Shown here piece by piece: positions 8,174 through 16,579 of a DNA stretch of 64,000 bases; position 1 is the first letter of the stretch; every line of letters starts with the position of its first letter. The stretch comes from QHXW01 sp035297145 (GTDB lineage Bacteria > Acidobacteriota > Terriglobia > Bryobacterales > Bryobacteraceae). The position numbers and the translations under genes were made by a program. The notes below the pieces were generated by a model. It did no database searches and was not told where the DNA came from. It saw only the letters and a list, made by a program, of their open reading frames with translations. The stretch spans positions 42,566-106,565 of the forward strand of contig DATGZN010000115.1 in NCBI GenBank assembly GCA_035297145.1. Direction: 5' to 3'.

Positions 8174-8884
8174 GTGGACCAAGCTCGCGAGTGGATCAGA
8201 AACGCTTCCAGCATCGCCGTTTTAACCGGGGCAGGCATCTCCGCCGAAAGCAGTGTCCCGACTTTCCGCGGTGACCAGGGCCTCTGGAAGGAGCATAAAC
8301 CGGAGGACCTGGCCACTCCCGAGGCATTCCTGCGCGACCCGCGCCTCGTCTGGGAATGGTACGACTGGCGCCGCCAAGCCATCGCCAAGGTTGAGCCCAA
8401 TCCCGCCCATCGCGCTCTGGTAGAGCTCGAATGCAAGAAACGGCGCTTCAATCTCATTACGCAGAACGTCGACGGCCTCCACGACCGCGCCGGCAGCGGC
8501 CGTATCCTCAAACTGCACGGCGACATCTGGCGCATGCGCTGCCTCGAGTGCCGAGCCGATTGGCCCGACCGCCGTGTTCCGCTCCCCAAACTGCCACCGC
8601 ATTGCCGCTGTGGTGGGATGGCGCGTCCGGGCGTCGTATGGTTCGGAGAGTCGCTGCCTGACGGCATGTGGCTCGAAGCCGAGCACGCCGCAAGCGATGC
8701 CGAAGTCCTGCTCGTGGTCGGAACGTCCGCGCTGGTTTATCCTGCCGCCAGCCTGGTCACCGTGGCACGCATGGCGAAAGCGAAGATTATCGAGATCAAT
8801 ATCGACACGACGCCCATCTCAAATGAAGTGGATTGCTCCCTGCGCGGTCCCGCCGGCGAACTATTGCCGCGGCTCATCGCCTGA
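8174..8884 (+). CDS. cobB: Sir2-family NAD-dependent protein deacylase (class III type)
   Basis: The 236-residue product is a complete sirtuin. GAGIS (19-23) and the QNVD motif (97-100) bind NAD, His115 in KLHGD is the catalytic base, and Cys123, Cys126, Cys144 and Cys146 form the zinc site. Tyr63 and Arg66 (WYDWRR) match the Y-x-x-R pair of SIRT5-like class III enzymes that prefer succinyl- and malonyl-lysine. It should act in the cytoplasm, removing acyl groups from lysines with NAD use. The start is GTG with no clear ribosome binding site. It is possibly cotranscribed with the methyltransferase gene that follows at once. Confidence 0.92.
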   Translation: MDQAREWIRNASSIAVLTGAGISAESSVPTFRGDQGLWKEHKPEDLATPEAFLRDPRLVWEWYDWRRQAIAKVEPNPAHRALVELECKKRRFNLITQNVDGLHDRAGSGRILKLHGDIWRMRCLECRADWPDRRVPLPKLPPHCRCGGMARPGVVWFGESLPDGMWLEAEHAASDAEVLLVVGTSALVYPAASLVTVARMAKAKIIEINIDTTPISNEVDCSLRGPAGELLPRLIA

Positions 8885-8892
8885 CCCACGCC

Positions 8893-9591
8893 GTGCAACA
8901 GAATGCTGTGCAACAGAATATCGACCGCCTCCATGAAGATCGCACCTCGCAACGTTTGGTCCGCCGCCTGGCCCGGGCGTTGCGGCCGCCCGAGCCTCTC
9001 GTCAGGAACCCGCGCGAATTGCAAATCGATGCGCCTCTCGGCCGCTGGAACCTGTACATTGGCGGCGCCGGCTCGCGTGTCGATGGCTACGTGAACGTCG
9101 ATTTGTTTCCGCTCCATGGCGTGAATGTTGTCGCCAACGCCGAGGCGCTGCCGTTTCGCACCGGGATTTTCCAGCGCGTGGAGTGCGACGCGGTGATCGA
9201 ACACGTCGAGCGCCCCGAGCTCGTGATGAGCGAGATCACGCGCGTGCTCGCGCCCGGCGGCTTCACCCACATCGTCGTGCCGTTCTGTCATCCATTTCAC
9301 GAATACCCGCGCGATTTCCGGCGCTTTACTCCCGACGGTTTGAAGCAGCTCGCCGGCCCGCTCCAGGTCGTGGCCGAGGGCTGGCGCACCGGGCCAACAG
9401 CGACGCTCCTGGTCTTCATCCTCGAATATGTAAAGCTCTGGTTGCCCTGGCGCCCCGCGCGCGTCGTCGCACACGGCCTGCTCGGCTGGCTGCTGTTTCC
9501 CTTCCGCTATCTCGATCTCATCCTGCTGCGCAGCCCGCGCGCCCGCCAGATCGGCAACCACTGCTACGTTTGGTTGCGGAAGGCAAACTAG
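8893..9591 (+). CDS. Class I SAM-dependent methyltransferase
   Basis: The product resembles the Methyltransf_11 type: a beta1/motif I region with YIGGAGSRVDGYVNVDLFP, a post-I acidic residue in NVDLF, and motif IV/VI segments CDAVIEHVERPE and RVLAPGGFTHIVVPF. The C-terminal 60 residues are hydrophobic and basic, suggesting membrane association. Substrate unknown; this subtype is often near sugar-lipid or polysaccharide genes. I place the start at a GTG a few bases after the sirtuin stop. A second GTG 15 bases on is equally possible because the first codons are an imperfect tandem duplication (GTGCAACAGAAT twice). Confidence 0.75.
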   Translation: MQQNAVQQNIDRLHEDRTSQRLVRRLARALRPPEPLVRNPRELQIDAPLGRWNLYIGGAGSRVDGYVNVDLFPLHGVNVVANAEALPFRTGIFQRVECDAVIEHVERPELVMSEITRVLAPGGFTHIVVPFCHPFHEYPRDFRRFTPDGLKQLAGPLQVVAEGWRTGPTATLLVFILEYVKLWLPWRPARVVAHGLLGWLLFPFRYLDLILLRSPRARQIGNHCYVWLRKAN

Positions 9592-9702
9592 TGGACCCGC
9601 CGTGCGCCAAATGAGGCGGCCATCTTCTTCTCCGCGACCTCAAAACCCGACCTTCAGCAGACCGGTCCACCGGCTCGCGCTTTGGGCGTTTCTTTTGGTT
9701 CG

Positions 9703-9723
9703 TCTCCGCGTCTCCGCGGTGAA
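9703..9723 (+). repeat. Dispersed intergenic element, copy 2
   Basis: The core reads CTCCGCGTCTCCGCGGTGAA, preceded by a T-rich run (TTTCTTTTGG). It differs from copy 1 by one base. It lies in the short convergent gap between the methyltransferase gene and the ADOP permease gene. Confidence 0.6.
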
Positions 9724-9728
9724 TTCGT

Positions 9729-12479
9729 CTACCCCTCGCGCAACGCCACCACCGGATCCAGGCGGCTTGCCCTTCTCGCCGGCAGATAGCAGGCCACAAA
9801 TGCGATGGCCATCAGGCAAACCGCCGCTCCTACCACGCTGACTGGATCGCTCGCGCCGACGCCGTACAGCATGCCACTCAGCAAGCGTCCGATCAGCAGC
9901 GCCGCCACGAATCCAATCAGCACGCCCGACAGCACCAGCGACATCCCTTCTTTGAGAATCAGCCCGAGCACACTTGCCCGCGTGGCGCCCAGTGCCATGC
10001 GCAGCCCGATCTCCCGCTTTCGCTGATTCACGGAGTACGCCAGGATTCCATACAGTCCGATACTTGCCAGCCCCAACGCCAGCAGTCCGAAGACACTCAG
10101 CATTCCGACCCCGACTCTGGCCTGGAACAAGCCCCCGTCGACAATCTGGCTCCCTGTCCGGATATCGATCGCCAGAATCTGAGGCGCGGCTGCGCGAACT
10201 TCGTGCTGGACCGGAGGGAGAATCTCCTGCGGTGCTCCCTTACTGCGCACGTACAGAGTCATCGCGTCTGAATAATCCTGTTCCAGAGGCACATAAACGC
10301 AAAGTTGCGGCGCCTCTCCCCACGTGGAATAGTTGCCGGTTCTGGCCACCCCAACGATCTGCCGCCTCTGTTGTTCGCCAGGCAGCTGTATGCGCTTCCC
10401 TAACACTCGGCTTCCCGAATTTCCACCCGGCCAATAATCCGCGGCCAGTTTCTCATTGACGATGGCCACTGGCGCTGATGTCTCCTGGTCCAGATTCGAA
10501 AACGCGCGCCCGGCCTCGATCACCACACCCGCTGTCTCGAAATAGCCCACGTCGACGATGTTGACAATCGACCGGATCTTATCTGCCTGCGACCGCTGTT
10601 GCTGCCCTTCCACTTGCAGCCCGTTTACAGATCGCCCCCACAGCGGCAGGTTTGACGACCACGAGACGGTCTCAACGCCCGGAATTCTTGCCACCCGCTC
10701 GCGGACGTCCTTGTAGAACGCTTTCGCTTGCGCCTTTCCGTACCCTGCCTGTCCCGGGCTTGTCATCAGCACCGTAAGGTGCGCGGTCTGAAAACCCGGA
10801 TCCATTTCGTACGCCCGCCCGATACTTCGCAGGAATAGTGCCGCCGTCACGAGTAACAGAAACGAAAACGCAACCTGACCCACGAGAAGAGCGTTGGCCA
10901 CCGTAACCCTCCTACGGCTTCTCCCCGTCGTGCGTGCTTCTTCCTTCAAAGCCTCCGCTACGTTGGTGCGGGAAGCTTTGATAGCCGGAATGGCGCCAAA
11001 GACAAAACCCGTCGCCAGCGAAACGAACAGCGCAAAGGAAAGCACCGTCGCGTCGAGCTTCGGCGTCACAAAATTCGCGGCCCCCGGCAGCGTTCCGAAC
11101 AGCGCTTGCAACCCCGCAAAAGCAACGAATATTCCCACGGCTCCGCTCAGCAATCCCAGCAGCACGCTCTCAGTGAGAAGTTGACGCACCAGTCTTCGAC
11201 GGCTCGCACCCATCGCCACGCGAACCGCCATCTCCTGCCGCCGGGCCGCCGCGCGCGCGAGCAGGAGATTGGCCACGTTGGAACACGCGATCAGCAAGAC
11301 AATCCCCACAACCATCAACATCGCAGCGCTGGCGAACACCATCTGCGTGGATGTTCCCATCGAGCTACCGAACAGGGCCTCGCGGATGGGCCGTACCGTG
11401 ACCGTGTGGCCTTCGTTGGCTGTGGGATATTCACGCGCCAGTTCCGACGCGAGAGCCGCCATATTTGCTTGAGCCCGCACCTGGGTCACGCCCGGTTTGA
11501 GCCGCCCCACACCTTGAAAAATCGCCTTGCCGCGATCGCTCAATGCATTCTGCATTTCGTTGGGCAGAAACCGTTCCGCCATTGTGGCGGGGATCCACAA
11601 ATCGGGACCGAAAATGGCATTCACTCCAATGAATCCGGGCGGCGCGACACCGATGACGGTGAAAACGATGCTATTGAGCCGCAGCGTCTTGCCCACAATA
11701 TCCTCAGTGCCGCCAAACCGCGACTGCCAGGTTGCGTAGTTCATTACCGCAACAGCGTGCGTACCGGGAGTGGTGTCTTCCTCAGGCAAAAAGAACCGTC
11801 CCCTGACTGGCGTGAGGCCCAGGGTCGAGAAGTAGTTGCCCGTCACCAGCTCGCTGAACAGGCGTTGCGAATCGCCAGTGTCCTGCCAGGTCACCACGCG
11901 CGGCGATGTGTAACCCGCGAGCGAACCAAAGACTTGGTTCCTGGCCTGATAGTCCTTCAGATCCACATGCGAGATCGGAAACGCCGTACTCGATTTTGAC
12001 GTGGTCTTGGCATCAGCCGCGGCAACTGCCTCCAATTCACCGGTGTCCCGAACCGGCAGAGGATTCAGGAACAGCGTGTTGATGACGGTGAACACGGTCG
12101 TGTTCGCGCCGATTCCCAACGCCAGCGTCAACACCGCGAACAGAACAAAGATGGGGCTCTTCCACATCGTGCGGACGGCGTAGCGAAGATCGCGCCAGAA
12201 ATCCTCCATGATGTTACCCAGGCCCACATCGCCCGCCGGCACACGATCGCACTTCGGCATACGTTCATTCCTTTCCAGCCCTTCGGCCAGCGGATACATG
12301 TCATCCAACTCTGAAAGGGCATTCTGATATGCCTGCTCTTCACTTGCCCCGCCATTCAACGATTCGCGGTAGAGATCCTCGAGGTGTTGCGCGAGTTCCT
12401 CGACGAAATCCGCCTCGGCCCCCAACCTCAGACGTAACGGCGCCAGCCGTTCTCGAATCAAACTCTTCCAATCAGGCAT
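9729..12479 (-). CDS. ADOP-family MacB/FtsX-type permease
   Basis: The product has about 916 residues. An N-terminal helical ADOP domain (about 1-70, FVEELAQHLEDLYRES) precedes a MacB-type first helix (SPIFVLFAVLTLALGIGANT), a large periplasmic domain, an FtsX domain with three helices (about 375-520), a second periplasmic domain and a second FtsX domain ending ACYLPARRASRLDPVVALREG. No ATPase gene is nearby, as is usual for acidobacterial duplicated orphan permeases. The ATG at its start overlaps the end of the PadR gene and has AGGAA 7 bases upstream. PadR/ADOP pairs are common in this phylum. The substrate is unknown; MacB relatives export peptides or perform mechanotransmission. Confidence 0.9.
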   Translation of the reverse strand: MPDWKSLIRERLAPLRLRLGAEADFVEELAQHLEDLYRESLNGGASEEQAYQNALSELDDMYPLAEGLERNERMPKCDRVPAGDVGLGNIMEDFWRDLRYAVRTMWKSPIFVLFAVLTLALGIGANTTVFTVINTLFLNPLPVRDTGELEAVAAADAKTTSKSSTAFPISHVDLKDYQARNQVFGSLAGYTSPRVVTWQDTGDSQRLFSELVTGNYFSTLGLTPVRGRFFLPEEDTTPGTHAVAVMNYATWQSRFGGTEDIVGKTLRLNSIVFTVIGVAPPGFIGVNAIFGPDLWIPATMAERFLPNEMQNALSDRGKAIFQGVGRLKPGVTQVRAQANMAALASELAREYPTANEGHTVTVRPIREALFGSSMGTSTQMVFASAAMLMVVGIVLLIACSNVANLLLARAAARRQEMAVRVAMGASRRRLVRQLLTESVLLGLLSGAVGIFVAFAGLQALFGTLPGAANFVTPKLDATVLSFALFVSLATGFVFGAIPAIKASRTNVAEALKEEARTTGRSRRRVTVANALLVGQVAFSFLLLVTAALFLRSIGRAYEMDPGFQTAHLTVLMTSPGQAGYGKAQAKAFYKDVRERVARIPGVETVSWSSNLPLWGRSVNGLQVEGQQQRSQADKIRSIVNIVDVGYFETAGVVIEAGRAFSNLDQETSAPVAIVNEKLAADYWPGGNSGSRVLGKRIQLPGEQQRRQIVGVARTGNYSTWGEAPQLCVYVPLEQDYSDAMTLYVRSKGAPQEILPPVQHEVRAAAPQILAIDIRTGSQIVDGGLFQARVGVGMLSVFGLLALGLASIGLYGILAYSVNQRKREIGLRMALGATRASVLGLILKEGMSLVLSGVLIGFVAALLIGRLLSGMLYGVGASDPVSVVGAAVCLMAIAFVACYLPARRASRLDPVVALREG

Positions 12480-12816
12480 GTTCAATTCCTGTGATGCGGC
12501 TGATGACGGCTACGAAATCGCGCCAGCTCTGCTGCTTCGAGCCCAGCGCCTTCCTGCCTTGCGGAGTTAGCTTGTAATATCGCCGCCTGCGCTGCTCCGC
12601 CTTCTCCACCCACCGGCCCTCGATCCATCCCTGCTTCTCCAGCCGATGCAGGAGCGGATAGAGCGAGGTCACGTGAAAGCGCAATGCCCCGCCAGACCGG
12701 ATCTGGATCAATTTTGAGATGTCGTACCCGTGCCGGGACTGATCATCGAGCAACGACAACACTAGAAGCTCCGCGCTTCCTTTTTTCCATTCCGGGTCCG
12801 CCAGATTTTCATCCAT
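12472..12816 (-). CDS. PadR-family transcriptional regulator
   Basis: The product is a winged-helix PadR protein of about 114 residues: SAELLVLSLLDDQSRHGYDI as the start of the DNA-binding domain, LYPLLHRLEKQGWIEGRWVE as recognition and wing region, and a short C-terminal helix typical of PadR subfamily 2. I chose the ATG giving MDENLADPEW because an earlier ATG at 12831 would fall within a palindromic operator-like site. The stop overlaps the ADOP permease start, so the two are translated together. It probably represses its own operon. Confidence 0.85.
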   Translation of the reverse strand: MDENLADPEWKKGSAELLVLSLLDDQSRHGYDISKLIQIRSGGALRFHVTSLYPLLHRLEKQGWIEGRWVEKAEQRRRRYYKLTPQGRKALGSKQQSWRDFVAVISRITGIEHA

Positions 12817-12829
12817 ATTGTTCGGTCTC

Positions 12830-12852
12830 ATATATGTGACGCAAGCATATAT
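12830..12852. promoter_or_regulatory. Candidate PadR operator (inverted repeat)
   Basis: Two 7-base arms, ATATATG at 12830-12836 and CATATAT at 12846-12852, face each other across 9 bases, with 16-base periodicity. PadR-type operators are AT-rich inverted repeats of about this size next to the padR start. Binding is inferred. Confidence 0.5.
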
Positions 12853-13001
12853 ACGTGGATTCCGGGAATTTGTTCCGCCGGGAAGCGGAATTTTCTGAAG
12901 TGGCACTGCGGAACCGTAAGCGCTGGAAAGCATTCAGGTTACGTAGATTGTCGTATGCAGACTCTCTCCATGCCTCGAGCCACCTTCGTTACCATAGAAC
13001 C

Positions 13002-13781
13002 GTGTCTACCCGTCAACACGCCGGACCCGGACCCGCCGCTTCGGATGTTCCCGAGCCGTCGCTCGCTGAACGCGCCCGCACTCTGGCCTCGCTGGCCCGG
13101 ATCGGCAGCCTGTCCACGCATTCGCGGAAGTTTCCAGGATTTCCCTTCGGCTCCATGATGCCCTATGCGGTTGACGATCTTGGCCGCCCCATCTTTTTCA
13201 TCAGCAGCATGGCGATGCACACGCAAAATCTTCAGCAGGATGCGCGCGGTAGCATGTTGATTACCCAGCCGGACATTTCCGGCGATCCCTTGGGCGCCGC
13301 CCGATTGACCCTGTTGGGCAACGTTATTGAAGCTCCGGCGGTGGAGGTGCGAGACCTGTACTTGTCACGCCATGAGAACGCAAAATACTGGCAGGGCTAC
13401 ACCGATTTTGCGTATTACCGGCTGGACGTCGCGGGCGTGTATTTCATCGGCGGCTTTGGCGTCATGGGATGGATTTCGGCAGAGGATTACAGATGCGCCA
13501 TGCCCGACCCTCTGGCCGAAGCCGCCTCGGGAATCATCCAGCACATGAATACGGATCACGCCGAAGCGCTCGTTCTGATCGCCCGCCGCTTTGGAGGCGA
13601 GGCCGCCGACGAGGCCGTCATGAGCGCAGTTGATCGCCTGGGTTTCCACCTCAAGCTGAGGTCCGGCGACAGGATGCACGGCCGGAGAGTAGCTTTTCTG
13701 CGGGAAGTGAGCAATACAGCTGACGCCAGAGCGGTGCTGGTGGAGATGGTCCGGCAGGCGCGATCGCCTGAGCCGGTTTAA
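13002..13781 (+). CDS. HugZ-like protein: PNPOx-type split-barrel plus DUF2470
   Basis: The N-terminal part (about 15-165) is a flavin/heme-binding split barrel of the pyridoxamine-phosphate-oxidase family: GSLSTHSRKFPGFPFGSMMPY, FISSMAMHTQNLQQDARGS and a tail with YFIGGFGVMGWI. The C-terminal part (about 175-255) is DUF2470, with HMNTDHAEALVLIARRF, whose histidines bind heme in HugZ. HugZ proteins degrade heme. Here the activity is inferred; a role in heme handling or storage is also possible. I chose a GTG start because residues upstream of it have no family resemblance. It is transcribed divergently from padR. Confidence 0.82.
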   Translation: MSTRQHAGPGPAASDVPEPSLAERARTLASLARIGSLSTHSRKFPGFPFGSMMPYAVDDLGRPIFFISSMAMHTQNLQQDARGSMLITQPDISGDPLGAARLTLLGNVIEAPAVEVRDLYLSRHENAKYWQGYTDFAYYRLDVAGVYFIGGFGVMGWISAEDYRCAMPDPLAEAASGIIQHMNTDHAEALVLIARRFGGEAADEAVMSAVDRLGFHLKLRSGDRMHGRRVAFLREVSNTADARAVLVEMVRQARSPEPV

Positions 13782-13822
13782 CAGGTCCAGTTTTCCTGTG
13801 TTATCTTGGCTGCCTAAAACGC

Positions 13823-14845
13823 ATGAAACTCAATCTTGCACCACTTTGTGCGATGCTCGCGGCAACTGTAGTCGCGCAGTCACCCCCGGCGGCAACTCAT
13901 AACACCGCCGCGCCGGCGATGGCTGAGACGCCGAATACCGATGTCTACTATCAGCTAGCGCCTGACGCGGTTCCAAAAGAAGGAGTTCCGAAAGGCGAAA
14001 TTCGCGGCCCGTTCACGCTGCCGAGTCAGGCATATCCGGGGACGCAACATACCTATTGGATCTATGTTCCGGCGCAGTACGACCCGGCCTCGCCGGCCAG
14101 CCTGATGATTTATAACGATGGCCAGGCCTTTATGGCTCCGGAAGGCGACGTCCGTGCGCAGGTCGTGATGGACAACCTCATCTACCGGCGGGAGATTCCG
14201 GTTATGATCGCAGTTTTTATCAACCCGGGTCGGCGCCCCGATCAGCCGGAACCGACTTCCAGCAATTGGGGAGATCGCGACACGAATCGGCCGACGGAAT
14301 ACAACACGTTGGATGACAAGTATGCCAGAGTCATCGTGGATGAACTTCTGCCCGTGTTGTACAAGGACTACAACGTATCTAAGGAACCCGAGCGTCACGG
14401 GATCGGCGGCTCCAGTTCAGGAGCTATTGCCGCTTTCACAGTCGCTTGGGAGCGGCCGAACGATTTCCGCAAGGTGCTGAGCAATGTTGGCAGTTTCACC
14501 AACATTCGCGGCGGAAATGCCTATCCTGACATCATCCACAAAAGTGAAACCAAACCCTTGCGAATATTTCTGGTCGATGGCCGTAACGATAATCGTGGGC
14601 TGAGAGCGGATGGAACTTACGATCAGGCTCGCGACTGGTTCTACCAGAACGTTCGCATGCAGCAGGCCCTCACGGAAAAGGGCTACGAGGTGAACTACTC
14701 CTGGGGTATTCAGCGGCACGGTCAAAGCATGTTGCGGACCGTCTTCCCCGAAATGATGCGCTGGCTGTGGCGTGACCATGGTGTGTCGACCGATGTGCAC
14801 GACACGGTGGAGCGATCGTTCAACGGCGCGAAGAAAACGCCATAG
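13823..14845 (+). CDS. Secreted esterase, enterochelin-esterase-like fold
   Basis: The 340-residue product begins with a signal peptide (about 1-19, ending TVVAQS). The alpha/beta-hydrolase domain shows TYWIYVPAQYDPASPASLM at the start, nucleophile motif GGSSSG (GIGGSSSGAIAAF), an acidic residue region LVDGRNDNRG and the catalytic His in IQRHGQSM. This is the esterase D / IroE-like group that cleaves esters such as siderophores or feruloyl and acetyl polysaccharide esters. The substrate cannot be decided. It stands alone and ends before the double-glycine peptide genes on the other strand. Confidence 0.85.
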   Translation: MKLNLAPLCAMLAATVVAQSPPAATHNTAAPAMAETPNTDVYYQLAPDAVPKEGVPKGEIRGPFTLPSQAYPGTQHTYWIYVPAQYDPASPASLMIYNDGQAFMAPEGDVRAQVVMDNLIYRREIPVMIAVFINPGRRPDQPEPTSSNWGDRDTNRPTEYNTLDDKYARVIVDELLPVLYKDYNVSKEPERHGIGGSSSGAIAAFTVAWERPNDFRKVLSNVGSFTNIRGGNAYPDIIHKSETKPLRIFLVDGRNDNRGLRADGTYDQARDWFYQNVRMQQALTEKGYEVNYSWGIQRHGQSMLRTVFPEMMRWLWRDHGVSTDVHDTVERSFNGAKKTP

Positions 14846-14944
14846 AGCGCGGCATTTGCCGTCAGATTGCAGAGTGACGGAGCACAAAAAGGAGGATTTC
14901 GATTCATGAGCGAGAAGACGGAGTTCAACGCCCACGTGCCGGGG

Positions 14945-15082
14945 TTAGTCGTCCTGATCACCGGCTGTCTTCTGATGCACTTCGAAGCCGCCGGAAACCT
15001 TGTCTAATTCCTCGGGCGAGATCTCGTCCGGCTTTCTGGCTTCCGTTTCGTTATGCTTCAGTACTTTCGGGTCATCTGGCAT
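14945..15082 (-). CDS. Small double-glycine leader peptide A (RiPP/bacteriocin-type precursor)
   Basis: A 45-residue frame starts with ATG 6 bases after a perfect AGGAGGT. The product begins MPDD, is acidic and polar, and contains ISPEELDKVSGG followed by a 13-residue polar tail (FEVHQKTAGDQDD). The E-E-L-x-x-V-S-G-G pattern is the hallmark of leaders cleaved after GG by C39 peptidase/ABC exporters. A paralogue with the same leader and a similar upstream region lies at 15273-15428. No exporter or maturase is in the window. The very short tail could be a remnant or a small signal peptide. Confidence 0.72.
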   Translation of the reverse strand: MPDDPKVLKHNETEARKPDEISPEELDKVSGGFEVHQKTAGDQDD

Positions 15083-15135
15083 GAATGTTACCTCCTGGCT
15101 CAAATGATGCAGACCAAACAGGGAAATTGCCCAAG
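15083..15135 (-). promoter_or_regulatory. Conserved upstream region of peptide A
   Basis: Reading leftward, CTTGGGCAATTTCCCTG is followed by TCTGCATCATTTGA and the AGGAGG site. The same order with a similar sequence precedes peptide B. This supports duplication of the gene with its control region. No clear -35/-10 assignment was possible. Confidence 0.5.
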
Positions 15136-15272
15136 GTGAGGCAATATTCAGAGCGATGGACTATGTGACCGGCCAGAGTTGAAGAAACCAACGGCCGCCA
15201 CCGACTCTAGGGGCAGAGAAACCGAGTAGCGGACGCACTCCAAGTTGCTAGCACGTCCGCCGGGGCGCAGAT

Positions 15273-15428
15273 TCACCTGCCGAGCATCGCATTGAAGATC
15301 GATGTCGGAATTCTGAAAACGGTCCCTCCGGAAACCTCACTCAACTCTTCCTGCGAGATCTCATCCTTCTTGGTTTCGTCCGGCCGGCTTGTTTCACTGT
15401 CCTTCATCAGGTTCTGGTCATTTGGCAT
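15273..15428 (-). CDS. Small double-glycine leader peptide B (RiPP/bacteriocin-type precursor)
   Basis: A 51-residue frame starts with ATG 7 bases after AGGAGGTGA. The product begins MPNDQNLMKD, is highly charged, and carries ISQEELSEVSGG followed by a 16-residue tail (TVFRIPTSIFNAMLGR). The leader closely matches peptide A, whereas the tail is different and amphipathic: hydrophobic with two arginines. This division into a conserved leader and a variable core is what is expected of secreted peptides processed after Gly-Gly. It is divergent from the polysaccharide operon that begins about 220 bases away. Confidence 0.75.
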   Translation of the reverse strand: MPNDQNLMKDSETSRPDETKKDEISQEELSEVSGGTVFRIPTSIFNAMLGR

Positions 15429-15483
15429 TGGGCCTCACCTCCTGATTAGAAATGAGGCAGATCGAGCCGAAAGATTGCCAAAG
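15429..15483 (-). promoter_or_regulatory. Conserved upstream region of peptide B
   Basis: Reading leftward, CTTTGGCAATCTTTC is followed by TCTGCCTCATTTCT and the AGGAGGTGA site. The block order and spacing match the region before peptide A, so the two genes are probably controlled alike. Confidence 0.5.
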
Positions 15484-15646
15484 TCAAAAAAAATCTTTCA
15501 GAGAAAATGCGCCACGTGAGCGGCCCGGGTGGAAACGCGGCATCTGCGTCATCAATCTTCCGCACAATCCCTTGTATCCCGCACGTCCAGCCCGCATTTT
15601 GCCTGAGAGCCAACCAGAAACGCCTGCACTAGTGATTTGAGCACCT

Positions 15647-16576
15647 ATGAAATTGCTACTCGCGGCGTCGAGTGTCTTCGTGTGTCTGGCCATGCTGCGC
15701 GCGGATCAGGGCGCAGAGATGGCGAACGCCAACCTGCCCGCGCAGAAGATCGGTTCCGACGATCTCATTGCCGTTGCCGTGTATGACTCGCCGGAGCTGA
15801 CCCGGACAATCCGAGTCAGCCAGGAAGGACAGATCCGGCTGCCGATGCTGAGGCGCGCCATTCCTGCGGCAGGTTTGATGCCTCGGGAGTTGGAAGGCGC
15901 CATTGCCGACGCACTGAGCGCCGAGCAAATCCTCGTGGACCCGGTGGTCACGGTCACCGTAGTCGAATATCGCAGCCGGCCGGTTAGTGTTGCGGGTGCG
16001 GTGAAGCATCCGGTGACATTTCAGGCAGCGGGAAATATCAATTTGCTCGATGCGCTGACACGCGCTGACGGCCTGGCTCCGGAGGCGGGTTCCGAGATCC
16101 TGCTGACGCGCAGCGCGGCCGACGGGAAAACCACAACCGAGCACATCGCGGTCCGGGCGCTGCTGGAGGGTGAGCATCCCGAGCTCAACCGGCGCCTCGT
16201 GGGCGGCGAGGAAATCCGCGTGCCGGAAGCGGCCCGGATTTATGTACTAGGGAATATAAAAAATCCCGGTGCATTCACCCTGAAGGACGGCAAAGAGACC
16301 AGCGTCCTGAAACTACTGGCGCTGGCCGGCGGGTTAGCTCCGTTTTCCTCCAAGCAGGCCTATATCTATCGCCTAAAACCAGGGGCGCAGGACAAGGAAG
16401 AAATCCCCGTGCCGTTGAACCGGATCATTGCCCGCAAATCGCCCGATGTGACGCTGATGGCCGATGACATTTTCTATGTGCCCGATGACAAAGGGCGTCG
16501 GTTGAGCGCGTCGGCGCTGGAGAAGATTGTCGGATTCGGAGCCGCCACCACGTCCGGGCTGCTCATCTGGCGGTAG
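15647..16576 (+). CDS. Outer-membrane polysaccharide export protein (Wza/GumB-like)
   Basis: The 309-residue product has a short N-terminal signal sequence (about 1-19), then the Poly_export domain (about 33-115: IGSDDLIAVAVYDSPELTRT, then GQIRLPMLRRAIPAAGL) and two SLBB domains (about 117-195 and 203-280, with VAGAVKHPVTFQ and VLGNIKNPGAFTLKDG). It should form the outer-membrane exit channel for the polysaccharide made by the genes downstream. A hydrophobic C-terminal stretch (ATTSGLLIW) may be the last membrane contact. It heads a rightward operon and stops 3 bases before the autokinase gene. Confidence 0.9.
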   Translation: MKLLLAASSVFVCLAMLRADQGAEMANANLPAQKIGSDDLIAVAVYDSPELTRTIRVSQEGQIRLPMLRRAIPAAGLMPRELEGAIADALSAEQILVDPVVTVTVVEYRSRPVSVAGAVKHPVTFQAAGNINLLDALTRADGLAPEAGSEILLTRSAADGKTTTEHIAVRALLEGEHPELNRRLVGGEEIRVPEAARIYVLGNIKNPGAFTLKDGKETSVLKLLALAGGLAPFSSKQAYIYRLKPGAQDKEEIPVPLNRIIARKSPDVTLMADDIFYVPDDKGRRLSASALEKIVGFGAATTSGLLIWR

Positions 16577-16579
16577 AGT

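Noticed and set aside
15429..15646. Sigma-54 promoter before the polysaccharide operon or the peptides
   Set aside because: Partial GGCA and TGC matches occur, but the spacing does not fit the -24/-12 consensus.
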